From NCBI RefSeq assembly GCF_015832195.1, contig NC_052034.1, positions 3,187,501 through 3,251,500 of the forward strand: a stretch of DNA of 64,000 nt, given 5' to 3'. Positions 54,863 to 64,000 of this stretch are shown piece after piece. This DNA comes from Motacilla alba alba. Lineage: Eukaryota; Chordata; Aves; Passeriformes; Motacillidae. A program made the position numbers and the translations under genes. Below the pieces are notes generated by a model that did no database searches, was not told the DNA's origin, and saw only the letters and a list, made by a program, of their open reading frames with translations. The first letter of the stretch is position 1, and each line of letters opens with the position of its first letter.

Positions 54863-56349
54863 AATGGGGAAACAAGTGTCTGCATGCACACACAACACTC
54901 CTGGCAGGTTTGGCTGTGGCTGACCTCAGCCCATGAGCCCCATGGGAACGGGAGGGTTGGTACCTGTGCTGAGCATTTCAAAGAAGGCAATTCTCCCACG
55001 TCCCAGCCTGGTGAAAATTTACTGCTTTTATTAAAACACTGCAATTCCTCCTGGTTTCCTTCCACGGGGCACATTCCCAGGGAGGGAGGTTTGTTCAAGC
55101 AGTCTCTGCCTGACTCCCAGTGGGTGAGTTAAAACTCGAGGTTTGAAGTGTAAAATGGGGTAAAAAGGTACAAAAAAAGGTTCACCCCCAGCAGGAAGAG
55201 CTGGTTGGTGACCTGCTGCTGCAGGAGTGCTGGACGGAGAGAGCGGAAACTCTCCAGGTCCTGAGCTCTTCCCAGCCCTGCCGCGGCTGCTGCTGCAGGA
55301 ACGGAGCCTTTTCCGCAGGGCTGGAGCCACTCCGGGTTATTCTGAACTAGGGAAGGCAAGCGGGCTCGCTGGCACCTCCACCCTGCCCAGATGGCATCGC
55401 CAGCGCCGTGTGGGACTCGCCTCAGATGACCTTTCTCTGATGCACAGTATCTTCCTCACATTCTTGGCCATTCTGTGGCATCGTAAATACTTGAAAAATA
55501 AGAATTTATTTTAACACCATCCTCTGTTTCTCCGTTCTTTTTCCCCCCACCGTTTGTTTTTCTAGATGCCTCAGGGAGTACAAGACAGCACAGGACAGCA
55601 GTCAGGTATTTCTTTCAGCCAGGGATTTATTTCACTGGGGGGGAAATCAAGGCTGAGTGTGATTTTGTCCCTTCAGAACTTTGCCGAGGTCGCAGGAGGA
55701 GCAGCGTCGGCGGCATTTCTAAAAGCAGGACACAGCCCCAGCCCCACGGAGCCCCAAGGCTGCATGCGGACACAAGCGGGGGCTTTGCCCGTGCCTTCAG
55801 CTGCCGGAGCGGCTTTGCCATCGCTGCCGCAGCACTCCGGGCGCGCACCAGGAGAGGGTGCCAAGCCCCCGGCTTGAGCTGCCGGGATCCGCACGGGCTT
55901 CCCAGGACTCGGAGCCCTCTCCAAGCGCTGCCCTCTAAACATCAACCAACGCGTCCCGGGTCTAAAGGAAAACCTCGGGTTTTAACCAAAAGCTGCCCAA
56001 ATGTCTTTACCTGTTTCAGCGCTATCGGCAGCAAGTGCCCGAAACCCGCCCGAGGACATTAGCGCAGGATAAAGACATTTTTTGCTACATTTAAAAAAGA
56101 ATCTGGTTCTTTATGCGGCTGATGGACGTGGGACCGCTCGGGGGAACAGCTGAGCTCCTGGAGACCGAGAAAACCCGTCAGATCTGCGAGGCACAAACAT
56201 AACACATCAATCCGTGCTGCACAGGCACCGTGAGGTTTAGCAGGAATAAAACCTGATCCATGAAGTTTTTGGAATGACTGTTATAAAAATCCATCTGCAC
56301 TGGGAGGCGCAGCTTTTACACCTCAAGTAAGCGCAGGCTCCCGGGCAGC

Positions 56350-56947
56350 CGCTGTGCCTCCAGCACCTTGGAGAAACCTGCGGGATCGGAGGACAGCACA
56401 GCCCGAGCCGGCAGACCCCGAGTCCGAGCCCTCCCTGCCACGGAGGGTTTAAATCCCCCGCGCGGTGCCACCGCGGAATTCCCGCATCCGCGTTCCCCAC
56501 GCGTGTCCCCGTCCGGGAGAGCTGCAAGAGCGGAGCCGCAGCATCTGCGGGCCCGGAGGGAGGGTTAAAAACACCGCCGGTAATTAACCGCAGCAACACC
56601 CCGACCCTTTCGGGGCCGCTGCGCAGCCTGCGGCGGGCGGGGAATCGGCGTGCACCCCCCGAAAGCGTGCGCGCAGGTGACCCCGCTCCCCCCGCCCCGC
56701 ATCCCCCCGCCCTCCGCGGGTGTCGCAACCGCGCCCGTCCTCAGCCGCGCCCCGCGGGGGGGGCGGCGCAGGCAGCGCGCAGGGAACGCGCAGGGAGCGC
56801 GCAGGGAGCGCGCAGGGCGCGGGCAGCGCTGCCGGCCCCGCGCCCGGCCCCGCCGGCCGCCCCGCGCCGCCGATGCTGTCGGTGCCGGTGCCGGTGGCGG
56901 GCGCGGGGGCGGCGCGGGGCGCGGGCTCCCTGCCCCGCCGGCGCACC
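56350..56947 (+). promoter_or_regulatory. CpG island and presumed promoter/5' leader of the LHFPL-family gene
   Basis: CpG-dense sequence that rises from about 56.35 kb and continues through the first coding exon. GCGCAGGGA-type units repeat near 56765-56815. No TATA box was seen. The transcription start is not determined. Confidence 0.6.
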
Positions 56948-57160
56948 ATGTGCAGCGGCGTCGGCTGCTTCTGGGCGCTGCTCTCCGCCGGCCTCCTGGC
57001 CGCCTGCGCCGCCGCCTTCCTCTCGCCGGCCTGGCTGCTGCCGCCCGGCCGCGCCGCCGCCGGCTTCGGCTTGCTCTGGCGCTGCGCCGGGCCGCCCCGC
57101 GGCTGCCACGGCTCCGCCGGCCCCGGCGGCTTCGGAGACATCCCCTCCGGTTCCTGGCAG
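56873..57160 (+). CDS. LHFPL-family (lipoma HMGIC fusion partner-like) tetraspan protein, first coding exon
   Basis: Encodes TM1 and the first extracellular loop of a four-pass membrane protein. From the second Met (56948, with A at -3): MCSGVGCFWALLSAGLLAAC as TM1, then SPAWLLPPG, FGLLWRC, a loop Cys, and GGFGDIPSGSWQ before a GTGAGC donor at 57161. The W...FGxxxxC...C...F.xIPSxxW pattern and the exon end right after Trp-Gln match LHFPL proteins (compare FGTFRRC and FQGIPSAEW in LHFPL6, EIASGFWQ in LHFPL2). The paralogue is not clear; a TMEM211/LHFPL7-type or LHFPL2-like member is possible. An upstream in-frame Met at 56873 would add 25 residues but has a poor context. Coordinates give the longer form. 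Exon 2 (TM2-TM4) was not found in the window. Confidence 0.75.
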
Positions 57161-59391
57161 GTGAGCGCCTCCCCGCCGCGGCACCCCCCACCGCCTCTCC
57201 CTGGCTCCCGGGAATCCCCCGGCAGCTCCCCGACATCCCGCCTGCCCTTCCCCGCACTCCCCGGCAGCTCCCGTCACCTCCCCGACATCACCCGCGTCTG
57301 CTTCTGGCTCTCCGGCATCCCGCATCACCTCCCCGGCATCTCCCGTCACCTCCCCAGCATGCCCCCCTTTGCCTGCTTTGGGCTCCCCGGCGTCACCCCA
57401 TCACCCCCTGGCTTCTCCCCAGACCTGCTCCAGGCTCTCCAGTATCTCTCTGTCCTCCTCACGTCCCTAAGGTCCTCCTGTCATCACCCCAGCTTCCCTT
57501 GTCCTGTCTTCCACACCTGCTCCAGCATCCCTATCCTGCCCGGATCATCCCCTGCATCCCCCTCGAGCATCCTCTGCATCTCCTCGTGCTCTCTCCAGTA
57601 TCCCTTCCATGCTCTGCATCCCACCCGTCCTGCCTCTGAGCATCTCCTCAGCACCCCCTGGGTGTCCCGTGATCCCGGTGGGGTCTCATCCCTCTTTGGG
57701 ATGCTGGGCTGTTCTCGGGGTGCTGCGTGGAACCCCCCGTGCCAGCGTGGTGCTCAGTGCAGCCCCAGTGTGGCCGCGGTGCCGTGCGGGGCTGAGCCGG
57801 CCACCCTGCCCTGCCGGGCCCCAGATCCCCGCGCCCTGCCCGGGCGGGCTCCTGCTGGGTGTGCGGGAGGGACTCGGGGAAGCTGGAGAGGTTCCTGCGC
57901 TTCCCAGCGCGGCGCCGAGCATCGCTCCCGGCTGAGTTTGCAGGAGGGAGCAGGGAGGTGGCTGAAACTGCTGCTCCTGGGACACGTGGCTGCAGAAATC
58001 GAGCCTGGATGTGGGGGATCGTGGCTGTCACTCTGCCCGGCCACCCGGGGGGATGCCCGTGCCAGGTTTTGGGAAGGAAGGAGGCCCAGACCCCCCCGCT
58101 CGTCCCTTGGGGCCCGGGGCTGCTGTGGTGCCCCGGGGTGACAAAGAGCCGCCCGTCACGCTGGGTGTGTGCGGGGAGCGCACAAAGCCCACTCGGCCCT
58201 GTCCTTCCTCCCTCCTCTCCCTTCATCCTTCCCCCGAGGCTGTGAGTGTGAAATCCCCGCCTCTGCTCGGAACACGCGAGCTCGGGCTCGCTCCAGGTCA
58301 CGGTGTAGCGCGGTCCCCAAGCCGGGGCTGCGTCCCGGGCGCTCGGGGCTGTGCCGGCCACAAAGGGCGGCTGTCAGCAGCTGGATTTCTCAGCCTGCCA
58401 TGGAGCTGCGCTGTTATCTCTGCCAGGACACCAGGTCTGCGTGTGATTGCTTAAATCCCATCACGATCCTTAAAATTGGCATTAGAGACAAATACTGTGA
58501 ATCGCAAAGAAAAGAACCAGCTGTATAAACTCCTAAGTATTTATATAAAAAGGTGCAAAAATGCTCTTGTTTCCATGGGCTGGCCTTTGTTCAGATGTTT
58601 TTGCAAATGTGATGCAGATAAACACTTTCAAGTAATAACAAACTTTAAAGATAAGAAGGAAGCTCAGCAGTGACTCATTTGAATAAGCTTCAGCCTCTGA
58701 AAACACTGAGATCCAGAGAATGTTGTAGCACGAAGTCTCTGAGTTCCTGAGCTTGGGCTGAGGGAGAGATGAATAAATCACAGCACTGAGGGGAGTTTGC
58801 AGGGCATTTTGGTGACATGTCCGTGTCACCTTTATTAATACCACCCAAATAATTAATGAACAACAACCAGTGCAGACTCTTGCAGAGGAGAGTGCTTCCT
58901 TACCAGCTTTCTGCCGCGAGGAGGGGGCGAATACCTGTTGTGATGCTTATTTGATGGGCTGGAATGGGATAAAATAGTCCTGACAGCTTTGCTGAGGCAG
59001 GCGACAGCTTTGGCTTCCTTGCATGAGCAGCCTCCGAGCCCGCACGCCTCGGTGCTCAGCACGGCGGAGCCGAGCGCTGAGAACCCCGTCCACGAGTTCA
59101 AGCAGGAGATTTCTCTCCGTTTTGGAGAGATGGGGAAATCGTGGCTCTTTTTTCTCTGCTTTCAGAGCCGTGACGTTCATTTCCAATCTTTCCAGCGATC
59201 TGGCGGACAGCTCTCTCTTTAAATGAAAGCCGAACGTGGACAGGAATCTGAGAGCTCCCGAAAAGAGCCCCGAGCGCTGGCTCAAGTGGAGTTTGCTGCA
59301 GGAGGGTGGGAGCTGGGGCTGCCGGGGGCAAAGGGGGCTGAGGCTGATGGGGGGCACAGGAGCTCTAGGGTGGAGCTGGTGGCACATCTGG

Positions 59392-59827
59392 GGATGCTGA
59401 GAGCACACCTGGGGAGGGTGCTGAGAATACACCTGGGGAGGATGCAGAGCACACCTGGGGAGGATGCTGAGCACATCTGGGGAGGGTGCTGAGAGTACAC
59501 CTGGGGAGGGTGCTGAGCACATTTGGGAATGCTGAGAGCACACCAGGGGATGGTGCTGAGCACACCTGGGTGGATGCTGAGCACACACCCGGGTGGGTGT
59601 TGAGCACACCTGGGAGGATGCTGAGCACAGCTGGGTGGATGCTGAGCACAGCTGGGAGGGTGCTGAGCACACCCGGTGGGTGTTGAGCACAGCTGGGAGG
59701 GTGCTGAGCACACCAGGGAGGGTGCTGAGCACAGCTGGGAGGATGCTGAGCACAGCTGGGAGGGTGCTGAGCACACCCGGTGGGTGTTGAGCACAGCTGG
59801 GAGGATGCTGAGCACACCCGGGTGGAT
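59392..59827. repeat. 21-bp minisatellite, about 20 units
   Basis: Units of GGATGCTGAGCACAGCTGGG plus G or similar, with variants GAGCACACC and GAGTACACC. Because 21 is a multiple of 3, long chance ORFs exist on both strands. Confidence 0.95.
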
Positions 59828-62666
59828 GCCCACTCGCAGCCGGGGTGTCCATCCGTGGGGACCGTGGTTTTTTTGTCTCCTGCGGGGCAGGCTCGCTGCC
59901 GTTCCAGCGTTCCCCTGCTCCGTTGAGCCGATTTGTTGAAGGGTGGGGGAGCGTTCAGTCCTGCAAATGATCGTTAATGCCAGTTGTGTGCACTTGGGGG
60001 ATTATGTTAATCGTGCTACAAATGATGCTTTGAATCATGTCTGGAGGTTAATTAACATGCCTTTCTTCTCTTAAGAGGGCCTTCATGTCTGCTTAGAGTT
60101 GCTGGCTTTTTTCTGCTTCCTTTCATAATTACTTTGCATCTCTCTAATATCATGGGTACCTTTAATTTAACCCTGTCAGTGCTGCTGGGGCTTTGCACTG
60201 AGCTCAGCATCACGATGGTTATTTGATGGGGTGGAATATAATAAAATATCCCCGATGGCTGCAGATGTTGTGGACAGGCTGAGACCTTGCAGGAGCTGAT
60301 AGAAACTGGAGAGGATTTGGTTGGAGCCAGAGAGGAGAAAGGGGTGATGGTGATATTGCCCAGCCAATTTGTGAGTGAGGCCCTTAGGATCTGTTGTGGG
60401 ATGACTTGGAGCCGTGAGGGCTGCAGAGGGACATCCCAAGGTGTGCAGGTACCCTGGGGAGAGGGGATTGGTCTTGACAGGCCAAATCAAAAAAACAGGT
60501 GAACTTTTGAGCTCTGAGTGGTTTCATTGCCTCTCATGGCTTTTCTTTTTCCTGGTGCCAGATCACTGTGTACGTGCAAAATAGTGCTTCATCCTCAGCT
60601 AATTTATTTTCTCTTTCAGTGGGAGCATTTGGCTCATGGGTTCCTGTCTCAGTGCTGCACTTCGGAAGCTACTGCTGCCACATTTCAGATTTCTATTTTT
60701 ATTTTTCCAGATAGTCTCCAATTATTTTCAGGCTTTGCCAAGCATGTAATCTAAAATAACAAAGAAGCTGATCAGCCCATGATATTCAGGTTAAAGCCAC
60801 ATGGGCCATTTGCCTACGGAGCCAGTGACGCTGGAGCAGAGCCCAAAAGAACCTGCTCAGGACAGGGGGGAGGCTTTGCCCAACCCCAGCAGTTCCTTGA
60901 GTGGGTCTTTCCTGGGCTTTAAAGCAGGACTTGAAAAGATTGAGCAAAGCCTTTGAAAAAAAAGATTCATTAGTGAAAATGTACAATAAACCTGCTTACC
61001 CTTTTATTAAATCTTCACTGCTGGTTTCTCACTGCATCAGTTCAGCCCTGGGTTCCTGATGTCATCTGGGGTTTGCCCATTGGGGCCAGGTTTGCAGGTC
61101 AGCAGCCCTGATCCCAGTGAAAAAGCTCATGGAGATGGGAAGAAATCTGTCACTCTGTGGAAAATCTGTCACTCCTCTTCCAGCGCAGGCTCTGGAATTA
61201 GGGAGAGAAGCAGTATGACCCAGCAGGGACTCGGGTGTGTGCTGCCTCTCAGGCAGAGTCTGATCAGGCCAGCACATTAACTTGGGATTATCAGGAAATC
61301 AACTTTTAGCTCCTCATCCTAAGAACTTCCCAGGAGACCAGACTCTGTCTGCCAGTCCATTTGATTTTTAATTGCACTTACACAACCTTGGCGAGGGTTG
61401 TGAGCGCCGAGTGTAAGGAATTCTTGACATCACCACCTCCATGCACATTACCCCAGAGCAGATTTATCTGCTCTCATCAGCCACCCAGACTTTTCTGACC
61501 TACATTAACAGGACTGGTGTTGGGGAAACCTGCAATTCCTGGGCTGTGGCCCCACATTTCAGTGCCCAAGTCACAAAGCACCGCTGGGACTCACCGGCCT
61601 GCTCTCAGCTAAGCTGGGCTGAAAGGGGAGCTGAGGCAGGACCAGCTTAAGGGGGGCCCTGGGAGCTCAGGTTGATGGAAAATGCAGCCAGGCTGCTCTC
61701 AGGATTAGTCTGTCCCTGCCCTCAGAGGGAGAGGGAAGCTGCTTTGCTTGGACAAAGAGCTGGTGTCAGCCCGGAGCTGCAGGGCCAGCGGGCTCAGCTG
61801 AGCTGCGGCCACTCCTGCCAGGGATGGTCAGGTCACACGGGTCACCTGCCCCCACAGCCCCTCCTGAAAGGCAAATCCTGAACCCTGCACCTCGGGAAGG
61901 GCACGGCAGAGCCATTCTGATGCTGCATTTCCCCTTTGCAGGGCCCAGAGCAGAGTCTGGCTCAGGCTGGCAGGGACATTCTGACAGTGGGACATTCCCT
62001 GCATCCTCCTGAGCTGCAGATCCCGCTCTGCTCGGGCTCCTCCTGCGGCTTCGTGAGCAGCAGCCGGATGGGCGAGCGGGGTGACCCGCGGGGCATCCGC
62101 TGGCCACGGCGGCGATGGCTGGCAGCGCCAGGAAAGGGCTTATCCCAGGGCAGGATAATGACAGAGCAGGGGAAGAAGGCTGATCGGGTACCCAGCACAG
62201 TGCACTGCTTGCTGCCTAATTAAAATTTCATTAAGTTGGTTCGAATCCCTTGATGGAGGTCACAGGCACACCATTGATGTGCTAATGTCTTACTTTTTCT
62301 CTTTTTTTTCTGTCTTTCACTACTATCCATCATCCTCTTAGATAAAGCAGTGCCATTAGGAACTGCTTTCCAGCACCCCCAGATGCGAGGGCAGCGAAAG
62401 AGAGACGGCCATAATTCATCAGACAGATTATCTGTCCCTTATTTTCCCTCTAATTAAAAAAATGCCTCTCTCCCCCCACTCGGATCAGTTCGGGCATTAA
62501 CCCCTCTGGTGTTCTGTTGAACATGCTGGTGAGCTGGGAACTGGAAGAGTTGCCTGGAAGGCCAGGCCTGGCTGAGCTTTGTTTTAGTGGAGGTGGTGCA
62601 GAATTTAGTGCAAAAGCAGCTAAATCTGGGCTGGGGAGAGACACCCCCGTGCATGTGGTGCTGTGG

Positions 62667-62950
62667 GCACCAAAATCCACCAAACCCTGCAGCTGAAGGG
62701 AAAAAATGAGGGCTGGAACCTCCTGTGCATCCAAATCTGCACCTGAATAAATCATCTGCACCTCAATCTGGGCACCAAAATCCACCAAACCCACCAAACC
62801 CTGCAGCTGAAGGGGAAGAAATGAGGGCTGGAGCTTCCTGTGCATCTAAATCTGCACCTGAATTAATCACCTGTACCTCAATCTGGGCACCAAAATCCAC
62901 CAAACCCTGCAGCTGAAGGGGAAGAAATGAGGGCTGGAGCCTCCTCTGCA
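62667..62950. repeat. Long-unit tandem repeat, 105 and 115 bp spacing
   Basis: GCACCAAAATCCACCAAACC, CTGCAGCTGAAGGG and ATGAGGGCTGGAGC blocks recur starting at 62667, 62772 and 62887; the third copy is partial. The second copy has an extra ACCCACCAA insert. Confidence 0.93.
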
Positions 62951-64000
62951 CCCCTGTGGCTCAGCCCAGGCTCGGGGGTGGGGACATCAGCCACGTCCCT
63001 GGTGGCATCACAGCTGGGGCCCTGCGCTCCCGCCCGCGCTGGGGTCGGGTGGCATTCCCTGGGCACGGCTGGCATTTTCTGCGAGCAGCACGGAGAGGGA
63101 AGATCAAAGCGGCAGGAGAAAGCGCTCAGATGGCGCCCAAAGGAAGGGAATTGCCGGGGAGGAGAAGCCCAGGATGTGTGGGATCCTGTTCCTGGCCGTC
63201 GCTTCGATGCCGCCCAGATGGCGAATGTTTGTTTCTGCGCCTCGTGTGGGGGAAACAGCAGCGAGCTGCGAGGCTCCACCCGCCCACCCCGGCCGCATCC
63301 CCCCCGGGCCGGGGATTCTGCTCCTGCCGAGCTGCCGGAGCCCCTGCCCGGGGAGAAGGCACAGGAGGCACCTGCCCGCTCCTGCATCCCTCCGGCTGCT
63401 GCCGGCATCCCCAAATCCCAAAGCTCAGCTCCCACTCAGCACCTCCATCCACCTCCACCCTGATCTGGTTTTTTAACAGGGTTAAAATCTCGGTGTCCAT
63501 TTGGTTTTTACCTCTGCAGGTGCAGCACTGCTCAGTTTAACCCCAAAAGATTCCTGTAAGGAATATTTGATCACACAGAGCTCTGATAAGAAAGGGTTGC
63601 ATTTAAAAATGAAAGTGGTTAGAATAACTTTGCCACCTCTTCTCTGTTTACAGTTTTTTTCCTGCTCATTTGGGGTTTCTTAGATATTTTCTCTCAACAG
63701 ATACCCCCGAAAGCCAGACACACTGCGACCTTCACTTTCTCTTTCTCACTGAGCCTGTGGCTTTGTTTCCCAGTTATTTAGGGCATTTATCTTCTGCCCC
63801 CACTTCCAAAGGTGCTGAAGCATCTGAGCAGGGCTGGAACACCCCACAGTCTGAAACCTGTAAACCAATAAATTGCATTAATAAACTAATGTGCATCATG
63901 GCCCAGTTCATAGTGATGGCAGGAGCTTTGCCAGGTTGGTTTATCTCTGCTGAACCAAACATCAGGTTCTGAGCACTAAAAACTGGACTGGAGAGTTTAT

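Larger units (their letters stand above)
52981..56349. other. Intergenic region between AKAP10 and the LHFPL-family gene
   Basis: No exon seen. Contains the 19-bp repeat at 53219, an AT-rich island at about 53.75-54.3 kb, and a pyrimidine tract at 54.76-54.86 kb. A GC-rich patch occurs at 55.7-56.0 kb. Confidence 0.75.
57161..64000 (+). other. Presumed first intron of the LHFPL-family gene
   Basis: From the GTGAGC donor to the window end I see no exon encoding TM2-TM4. GC-rich to about 58.4 kb, then mixed. It holds two large tandem repeats (59392-59827 and 62667-62950) and AT-rich islands near 58.43-58.66, 59.94-60.18 and 62.2-62.36 kb. Confidence 0.6.

Noticed and set aside
56720..58141. 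473-codon plus-strand open frame covering the LHFPL-family exon
   Set aside because: Homology ends exactly at the GTGAGC donor at 57161; the remainder is Pro/Ser-rich translation of GC-rich intron.
58947..59852. 301-codon minus-strand ORF rich in QHPP and CSAPSQ repeats
   Set aside because: It is the 21-bp minisatellite translated; no domain, no splice or promoter context.

Overview
Avian-type vertebrate genomic DNA, most likely a small GC-rich chromosome of a bird. The evidence is two truncated CR1 LINE 3' ends (with the typical ATTCTGTG tail and 'CCTGCCATGGGCAGGG' block), short introns, CpG-island promoters and protein-coding genes that read as close orthologues of human genes. I cannot resolve the species; a songbird is a guess.

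Layout, left to right: (1) bases 1-19841, minus strand: the 5' two-thirds of ULK2, an autophagy-initiating Ser/Thr kinase; 14 coding exons are present (382 codons) and the gene runs off the left edge. Its CpG-island promoter and 5' leader occupy about 19.8-20.7 kb. (2) 20.7-26.7 kb: intergenic, no gene seen. (3) 26776-33716, minus strand: a complete 13-exon NLE1 (Notchless), a WD40 ribosome-assembly factor of 483 aa. (4) 35574-52149, minus strand: a complete 15-exon AKAP10 (D-AKAP2) of 621 aa, with its 3'UTR to about 34.3 kb and a CpG-island promoter at 51.8-52.6 kb. (5) 52.6-56.3 kb: intergenic, opening with a G-rich minisatellite. (6) 56873 (or 56948)-57160, plus strand: first coding exon of an LHFPL-family four-pass membrane protein in a CpG island; the rest of the window is its first intron, with several tandem repeats and AT-rich islands.

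ULK2, NLE1 and AKAP10 all point left (minus strand); AKAP10 and the LHFPL-family gene are divergent, with about 4.7 kb between their start codons. The genes do not form an operon or a pathway: ULK2 acts in autophagy, NLE1 in 60S ribosome maturation, AKAP10 in PKA anchoring, LHFPL proteins in plasma-membrane complexes. All three spliced gene models keep frame end to end: 1146 coding nt for the ULK2 part, 1452 for NLE1 and 1866 for AKAP10, each divisible by three with GT-AG introns.

I found no new biological system. The points worth a second look are the tiny last coding exons of NLE1 and AKAP10, a remodelled linker in AKAP10, a cluster of YY1-like sites and a G-rich minisatellite at the AKAP10 promoter, the ULK2-NLE1-AKAP10 gene order, and several AT-rich islands in the LHFPL-family region.
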